Below, piece after piece: positions 6,951 through 11,370 of a stretch of 11,370 nucleotides of DNA. Under the pieces are notes generated by a model, which ran no database searches, had not been told where the DNA came from, and worked only from the letters and a program-made list of their open reading frames with translations. Source of the stretch: Prolixibacteraceae bacterium (GTDB lineage: Bacteria > Bacteroidota > Bacteroidia > Bacteroidales > Prolixibacteraceae); the NCBI GenBank assembly GCA_018399395.1, contig JAGYOI010000024.1, forward strand, positions 1 to 11,370. The letters run 5' to 3'. How positions within the stretch are numbered: the stretch's first letter is position 1; each line of letters opens with the position of its first letter. The position numbers were made by a program, and so were the translations under genes.

Positions 6951-9881
6951 ATGGCCAAAAAGATAAAAAACAGCGAACTGTTGAAGCTACAAAAGAAAAT
7001 GGCGGGTGAACTTCGGTCCGACCATCTTTCAAAAATTATGTACGCCACCGATGCGTCGGCATATCGTGAAATACCACTTGGAGTGGCTATTCCGCAAAGC
7101 AAAGATGATTTACATGAGTTAATCGATTTTGCCCGCGAGAACCAAACTTCGCTTATTCCGCGGGGGGCGGGTACATCGCTGGCCGGACAGGTGGTAGGCG
7201 GGGGGCTTGTGGTTGATGTGTCGCGCCATTTTAACCGTATAATTGAAGTTAATACCCACGAAAAATGGGTGCGTGTTGAGCCGGGCGTTGTACTTACCGA
7301 GCTGAACATGGAGTTGGAAAAGTACGGGCTGATGTTTGGGCCCGAAACATCAACGGCCAACCGCTGTACCATGGGCGGTATGTTGGGCAACAACAGTTGC
7401 GGGCTTCATTCGTTGGTGCATGGCAGTGTGCGCGACCATATCCTTTGCGCGAAAGCCATACTTGCCGATGGTTCCGAGACTGAATTTTCGGCACTTAACG
7501 AAAATGAATTTCAACAAAAATTGAAGGTTGACGGACTCGAAGGTGATATTTACCGGACTGTTGACAGGATTCTCAGCGATGCCGAAAACCGGTCTGAAAT
7601 CGAACAGCAATATCCGCATCCTTCGGTACCACGCCGTAACAATGGTTATGCGCTCGACATGCTGGCGCGCATGCAGCCGTATAATCCCAACAGCGAACCT
7701 TTTAATATGGCAAAATTCATTGCCGGCTCGGAAGGTACGCTGGCTTTTGTTACCGAAATGAAGTTGAACCTGGTTGAGTTGCCACCACGTGAAAAAGCGC
7801 TGTTGTGCGTACACATGGAAAAGCTGGAACACGCCTTTAAAGCCAATTTAATTGCATTAGAATTCAACCCATCGGCCATTGAGCTGATGGACAAAAATAT
7901 TCTCGACCTCACGAAAGAAAACATTAGTCAGCGCCGCAACCGTTTTTTTATTGAAGGCGAACCGGCTGCCATGCTGATTATCGAACTTTGGGGCGACGAA
8001 CATGCCGAAATTACCGAGCGGGCTGCCAGTATTGAAAAAGCAATGAAAGCAGCCGGGTATGGTTATCATTTCCCCTTGGTGTGGGGGAGTGACATTACCC
8101 GTGTATGGAACCTGCGAAAAGCCGGACTGGGCGTGCTTTCAAACATGCCAGGCGATGCAAAGCCTGTGTCGGTGGTTGAGGATACAGCCATTCCCGTCCA
8201 AAAATTGCCCGACTTCTTGGCCGAATTTCAACAGAAGCTAAATGAACTGAAGTTACAGGCTGTTTATCATGCCCACATTGCCACCGGTGAGCTTCATTTG
8301 CGCCCCGTTTTAAACCTGAAGGATAAAAATGATGTGGGGCTGTTTCGAACAATTGCAGTTGAAACGGCACATTTGGTTAAAAAATACCGGGGCTCGCTGA
8401 GTGGTGAACATGGCGACGGACGACTGAGGGGAGAGTTTATCCCTTTTATGTTGGGCGAAAAAGTGTATGCCTGGTTAAAAGAAATAAAACATGCCTGGGA
8501 CCCGAATGGTATTTTTAACCCCGGAAAAATTACCGATACACCTCCCATGGACACTTCGCTGCGTTTTGAGCCGGGTGCTGAAACCCCGGAATTCAAAACC
8601 TATTTCGATTATAAAATTACGCAAGGCATGGCACGCGCCATTGAAAAGTGCAACGGTTCGGGCGATTGCCGTAAATCGGAAATTGTTGGCGGCATCATGT
8701 GCCCCAGCTTTATGGTTACGCGCGACGAAATGCACTCGACCCGCGGAAGGGCAAACGTGCTGCGTGAGCTCATTACCCGCCCCACGGAAATGAACTGGGC
8801 CGATAAGCACGAGATACTTGAATCGCTCGATTTGTGCTTGTCGTGCAAAGCCTGTAAAAGCGAATGCCCCTCGGGCGTTGATATTGCAAAGCTCAAAGCC
8901 GAGTTTTTGCAAAATCATTACGATGCCAACCCCACGCCGTTGCGATCGCGGCTCATTGCTGCATTTCCATCGCTTATTACGGTTGCAATGGGCATAAAAC
9001 CACTTGCAACAGCTTTTATGCATTGGAAACCCACGGCTTTTGTGTTTCAAAAAATTACAGGGTTTACAGTCCATAGACCATTGCCACGCCTGCCCATGCA
9101 ATCTTTTAAAAAATGGCAAAAAAAGCATGTTGGCAAAACTTCCAACACGAAACGAAAAGTATATCTGTTTGCCGATGAGTTTGTAAAATCAACCGATTCG
9201 CACATTGGCATTAAAGCCATAATGTTGCTCGAAAAGCTGGGTTACGAAGTGCTTATCCCCGATACCGTTGCAAGCGGGCGAACTTATTTGTCGAAAGGGT
9301 TTGTGCGAAAAGCCGCTAAACTGGCTGCTGAGAATGTTCTTCGGCTTAAAAAACTCGTCTCAGGTGAAGTGCCACTGGTGGGCATTGAACCCTCGGCCAT
9401 TTTAACCTTTCGTGATGAATATCCCCGGCTTGTGCCAGAGGAATTGAAGGGCGATGCCTCAAAACTTGCTGAGGACGCTTTGATGTTCGATGAGTTTTTT
9501 ATGCGTGAAGTAGAAAAGGGCAACATTACAAAAGAAGCGTTTACACAGCAAAACCTGACGATAAAGTTGCATGGCCATTGTCACCAGAAAGCCCTGTCAA
9601 CTACACGTACTTCAATTGATATGCTTCAGTATCCCGAAAATTACTCTGTAGAGGAAATTCCTTCGGGCTGTTGTGGGATGGCCGGCTCGTTTGGATACGA
9701 AAAAGAACATTACGAAGTGTCGATGAAAATTGGGGAGATGGTGCTCTTTCCGGCTGTGCGCAATGCAGCTTCAAATGTTGCAATTGCAGCACCGGGTACC
9801 AGCTGCCGCGAGCAAATTGAACATGGCACAGGGAGAAAAGCCTTGCATCCTGTTGAAATAATTTACAATGCATTACGTTAA
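6951..9881 (+). CDS. Fused FAD-binding / [4Fe-4S] oxidoreductase, YdiJ-like (D-2-hydroxyacid dehydrogenase type)
   Basis: The 976-residue protein fuses a GlcD-like flavin subunit to a GlcF-like iron-sulfur subunit. The PCMH-type FAD-binding domain includes RGAGTSLAG (71-79) and GNNSCG (146-151). The FAD-oxidase C-terminal domain has H442-IATGELH-LRP and SGEHGDGRLRGEF (484-496). The first Cys group is CNGSGDC (C567, C573) plus MCPS (C584). A canonical ferredoxin motif CLSCKACKSECP follows (C629, C632, C635, C639). A cysteine-rich CCG-type region closes the protein: HGHCHQ (C877), GCCGMAGSFGYE (C907, C908) and C952. E. coli YdiJ (about 1018 residues) shares this order and is described as a D-2-hydroxyglutarate dehydrogenase; related enzymes oxidise D-lactate or glycolate. 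The substrate here cannot be read from sequence. Electrons probably go to the quinone pool or a carrier protein. No signal peptide is visible, so it is probably cytoplasmic or membrane-peripheral. The start is 2 bases after the mutS2 stop, suggesting coupling. Confidence 0.92.
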   Translation: MAKKIKNSELLKLQKKMAGELRSDHLSKIMYATDASAYREIPLGVAIPQSKDDLHELIDFARENQTSLIPRGAGTSLAGQVVGGGLVVDVSRHFNRIIEVNTHEKWVRVEPGVVLTELNMELEKYGLMFGPETSTANRCTMGGMLGNNSCGLHSLVHGSVRDHILCAKAILADGSETEFSALNENEFQQKLKVDGLEGDIYRTVDRILSDAENRSEIEQQYPHPSVPRRNNGYALDMLARMQPYNPNSEPFNMAKFIAGSEGTLAFVTEMKLNLVELPPREKALLCVHMEKLEHAFKANLIALEFNPSAIELMDKNILDLTKENISQRRNRFFIEGEPAAMLIIELWGDEHAEITERAASIEKAMKAAGYGYHFPLVWGSDITRVWNLRKAGLGVLSNMPGDAKPVSVVEDTAIPVQKLPDFLAEFQQKLNELKLQAVYHAHIATGELHLRPVLNLKDKNDVGLFRTIAVETAHLVKKYRGSLSGEHGDGRLRGEFIPFMLGEKVYAWLKEIKHAWDPNGIFNPGKITDTPPMDTSLRFEPGAETPEFKTYFDYKITQGMARAIEKCNGSGDCRKSEIVGGIMCPSFMVTRDEMHSTRGRANVLRELITRPTEMNWADKHEILESLDLCLSCKACKSECPSGVDIAKLKAEFLQNHYDANPTPLRSRLIAAFPSLITVAMGIKPLATAFMHWKPTAFVFQKITGFTVHRPLPRLPMQSFKKWQKKHVGKTSNTKRKVYLFADEFVKSTDSHIGIKAIMLLEKLGYEVLIPDTVASGRTYLSKGFVRKAAKLAAENVLRLKKLVSGEVPLVGIEPSAILTFRDEYPRLVPEELKGDASKLAEDALMFDEFFMREVEKGNITKEAFTQQNLTIKLHGHCHQKALSTTRTSIDMLQYPENYSVEEIPSGCCGMAGSFGYEKEHYEVSMKIGEMVLFPAVRNAASNVAIAAPGTSCREQIEHGTGRKALHPVEIIYNALR

Positions 9882-9899
9882 AATGGTTGTGAACCACTT
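9881..9899 (+). terminator. Weak hairpin at the end of the oxidoreductase gene
   Basis: Arms TGGTT (9884-9888) and AACCA (9892-9896) form a perfect 5-bp stem with a 3-base loop. Two more A-T pairs form beyond one mismatch, and an AT-rich tract follows. It begins in the TAA stop codon. The stem has only two G-C pairs and no clean T-run follows, so it would be a poor intrinsic terminator. Its placement between a stop codon and a promoter motif is the main argument for it. Confidence 0.22.
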
Positions 9900-9913
9900 A
9901 TTATTTAAGTTGT

Positions 9914-9921
9914 TATATTTG
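9914..9921 (+). promoter_or_regulatory. Bacteroidota -7 promoter element (TATATTTG) for the DUF4294 gene
   Basis: TATATTTG matches the Bacteroidota -7 consensus TAnnTTTG exactly and lies in the gap after the oxidoreductase gene. The nearest TTG that could be a -33 element is at 9887-9889, 24 bases upstream, slightly beyond the usual spacing. Transcription would start near 9927-9930. That leaves a leader of about 60 bases before the preferred ATG at 9987 and only about 12-15 bases before the alternative ATG at 9942. Confidence 0.5.
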
Positions 9922-9986
9922 CAGAATGTATTATTAAACTATTGTTTTATAAGTATTTTAGTATTGTTGAAATAAATAAGTTTTAT

Positions 9987-10589
9987 ATGATAAAGAAAAA
10001 ATCAATTTTTATATTTTTCTTATTGTTGTTTATTTTTTCTTTCTCAAGCCGGATATCTGCACAGGAAAATGATGAATTTGAGCCGGTTACGACTTTCGAA
10101 ATGGACGAAATTATTGTGCAACAAGAATATGAGTTTGCAAATGAGAAAGAGCAAAAAGAATACAAAGAATTAAAAAACGATTTATATAAAATTTATCCCT
10201 TGGTTGTACTGATCGAAAAGGAATATGAGCGTATCAATGATGAGATGGAGTTATATGAGGGGAAACGTCAGAAAGAATTTTTAAAATGGTACAAGGGGTA
10301 TGTAAAAGAAAATTATATGCATAACCTTTCAGGCCTGAATCACCGTCAGGGACGTTTATTGTTGAAATTAATCAGCCGTCAAATAGAAGAAACACCTTAT
10401 CATTTAATAAAGGAATATTTAAATGGTTTTCATGCCGCTATTTGGCAAGTGACCTCACATTTGTTTTTAGCCAATCTGAATGTCGAATATGAACCAGAAG
10501 AGAATCCTATGATTGAGCATATTATGGTTGAACTGGAAGCAAACCGTGACGTGGTAGCCATTCAGAAAATATTTAATAAAAGGATGTGA
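9987..10589 (+). CDS. Secreted or periplasmic DUF4294 family protein
   Basis: The 200-residue protein belongs to the Bacteroidota-restricted family of unknown function DUF4294. I base this on the conserved block LSGLNHRQGRLLLKLI (residues 114-129) followed by E-x-T-P-Y-x-L-I-K-E and a G-F-x-A-x-x-W-Q segment. From ATG 9987 the N-terminus is a clean signal peptide: basic KKK, a long hydrophobic core rich in Phe and Leu, and probable cleavage after I-S-A (residue 25). An upstream in-frame ATG at 9942 would add 15 residues before the signal peptide, so 9987 is preferred. The mature protein is highly charged and largely helical in appearance, with an E/K-rich segment around residues 50-105. No catalytic motif is visible. 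It has its own promoter motif and converges on the minus-strand gene 19 bases away. Function is unknown. Confidence 0.85.
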   Translation: MIKKKSIFIFFLLLFIFSFSSRISAQENDEFEPVTTFEMDEIIVQQEYEFANEKEQKEYKELKNDLYKIYPLVVLIEKEYERINDEMELYEGKRQKEFLKWYKGYVKENYMHNLSGLNHRQGRLLLKLISRQIEETPYHLIKEYLNGFHAAIWQVTSHLFLANLNVEYEPEENPMIEHIMVELEANRDVVAIQKIFNKRM

Positions 10590-10608
10590 TTTTAAATTAA
10601 GCCGTTTT

Positions 10609-11268
10609 TTATTCTTTGCGCTCAATCACAATGACTGTTCCGGCATCTTCATATTTTTTCTCATCGTTTCCTACAAAGGTTTTGTGATAATCTTTTTGTG
10701 AAACTGATTGTATTTCACCTCCAATGGTTCCAAACTGATCGGTTACGGTGAAATGTAAAATCTCAATTCGTACCGGTTTGTCATTTTCTTCTGTTTTATT
10801 TGCTGCTTTTTCAAAGAGGGATTTGTCTTCTTTTTCTTTTTTGTCTTGGTCTGATTGGTTATTGTCTTCGTTACAGTCTTCAGATGCTCCGAATTCACTA
10901 AATTTTGGCATTAAAGCTTCAGCAATTTTAGAAAGTTCGTTGAACTCAACGATGAGATTCCCGGTTTCACTTTTCCAACCGTAAATGTTTTTATCGCGGT
11001 TATATGCAATACGTAGATCAGTGTCATATTTCTGATGCTTTTTTCGATCCTTATACCATGTTGTATTCGGATCCAGTTCCATTGATAAGATATAATTCCC
11101 CTGATCGAGGTTTGAAAACTCGAAAGCACCGCTAAAACCAACTTTGGAAAATGCAATAAGTTCATTTGAAGCGGCATCGTTAACATAAACTTTTGTGTTA
11201 ACCATTGGTTCACCTTTGATTCCGAAAAGGCTAAACTGAAGTAATACCAGTAATATTAAGTTGCTCAT
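10609..11268 (-). CDS. Unrecognised exported protein with N-terminal prealbumin-like (carboxypeptidase-regulatory-like) domain
   Basis: I do not recognise this 219-residue protein as a named family. Residues 1-19 form a hydrophobic signal-like segment, but it lacks the usual basic residues at the very N-terminus. ATG 11268 is nevertheless the only ATG after an in-frame upstream TGA. Residues about 22-68 (TKVYVNDAASNELIAF, GAFEFSNLDQGNYILSMEL) fit the small beta-sandwich pattern of carboxypeptidase-regulatory/prealbumin-like domains, where F-x-F-x-x-L-x-x-G-x-Y is typical. A middle helical part (about 105-130) leads to a low-complexity Asp/Glu/Lys/Asn-rich linker (about 130-165) that is probably disordered. 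A compact C-terminal region (about 165-219) contains VTDQFGTIGGEIQSVS. Such modules often sit on extracytoplasmic proteins of Bacteroidota; the role here is unknown. The region upstream carries an inverted-repeat element. Confidence 0.72.
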   Translation of the reverse strand: MSNLILLVLLQFSLFGIKGEPMVNTKVYVNDAASNELIAFSKVGFSGAFEFSNLDQGNYILSMELDPNTTWYKDRKKHQKYDTDLRIAYNRDKNIYGWKSETGNLIVEFNELSKIAEALMPKFSEFGASEDCNEDNNQSDQDKKEKEDKSLFEKAANKTEENDKPVRIEILHFTVTDQFGTIGGEIQSVSQKDYHKTFVGNDEKKYEDAGTVIVIERKE

Positions 11269-11312
11269 TTTTGTAATGTTTTGTAAGTAGTGCTTGCAAG
11301 AAAACTTATAAA

Positions 11313-11342
11313 TATCAACAAATCAACATGTTAATGTTGATA
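11313..11342. promoter_or_regulatory. Inverted repeat with duplicated half-site, putative operator
   Basis: ATCAACAT (11322-11329) and ATGTTGAT (11334-11341) form a perfect 8-bp inverted repeat around the 4-base spacer GTTA. A further direct copy of the half-site, ATCAACA, lies at 11314-11320, exactly 8 bases before the first arm. It lies about 45-75 bases upstream of the ATG of the minus-strand gene, where a repressor or activator dimer site would sit. With such a short AT-rich loop it could also form a small hairpin. Protein binding is inference; the symmetry is directly visible. Confidence 0.4.
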
Positions 11343-11370
11343 ACTTTCTCAAATCTTTGCATGTATTTAC

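Noticed and set aside
8475..9128. A 217-codon minus-strand open frame opposite the oxidoreductase gene.
   Set aside because: It overlaps the conserved iron-sulfur region on the other strand and has the composition of a mirror frame; no family features are visible.
9942..9986. Fifteen-residue N-terminal extension of the DUF4294 protein from ATG 9942.
   Set aside because: It would place a non-signal stretch before a complete signal peptide and leave almost no leader after the promoter motif; ATG 9987 is the better start.
10573..10610. Possible bidirectional terminator between the convergent genes: TTAAT+AAAA pairing with TTTT and ATTAA across an 8-base loop, then GCCG and six T.
   Set aside because: The stem contains only A-T pairs and has a 2-base bulge, so it would be very unstable; it also overlaps the stop codon of the DUF4294 gene. 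The T-run alone is not enough.
11337..11359. Rightward promoter at the right edge (TTG, then AATCTTTG).
   Set aside because: The -7-like motif has a mismatch at its first T and the spacing to the TTG is too short; no downstream gene is visible inside the window to support it.
1..11370. CRISPR array, toxin-antitoxin pair, phage or transposase genes, or a new defence system.
   Set aside because: No short regularly spaced DNA repeats, integrase or transposase motifs, or known defence domains were seen; the one repeat of note is a protein-domain duplication in the peptidase.

Overview
The window looks like a chromosomal stretch of a Bacteroidota bacterium, probably a Bacteroidales or Marinilabiliales-type organism. 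The signs are a type IX secretion (T9SS) C-terminal sorting domain, a lipoprotein whose lipidated Cys is followed by acidic residues as in Bacteroidota surface lipoproteins, a DUF4294 protein, and a Bacteroidota-type -7 promoter motif (TAnnTTTG). Genus cannot be fixed from the sequence alone.

Layout. Positions 2-4349 hold three co-oriented genes for exported or envelope proteins, separated by only 22 and 30 bases. They are the tail of a protein with a YD-like motif, a lipoprotein ending in a YCF48/Asp-box beta-propeller, and a large C10 (streptopain/SpeB-like) cysteine peptidase with a T9SS sorting domain. After a 94-base gap come two long housekeeping genes separated by 2 bases: mutS2 (4444-6948) and a fused FAD/iron-sulfur 2-hydroxyacid oxidase of the YdiJ type (6951-9881). 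A promoter motif at 9914-9921 then precedes a small secreted DUF4294 protein (9987-10589). It converges, with a 19-base gap, on an unrecognised minus-strand exported protein (10609-11268). The upstream region of that last gene, at the right edge, carries a perfect inverted repeat plus a direct repeat of one half-site.

How the parts may work together. The left block is concerned with the cell surface or secreted proteolysis: the lipoprotein is probably surface-displayed and the peptidase is probably exported and anchored through T9SS. The central pair joins a ribosome-rescue/recombination ATPase to a respiratory-type dehydrogenase. No functional link between the two is established, and the 2-base spacing only suggests co-transcription. 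The central genes look richer in G and C than the AT-rich flanking genes.

I see no tRNA, rRNA, CRISPR array, insertion sequence, phage gene or obvious defence system, and no stretch over 300 bases lacks a gene. Most of the window is ordinary. The points worth a second look are the domain architecture of the C10 peptidase, the regular propeller in its lipoprotein neighbour, the unknown minus-strand gene and its putative operator.
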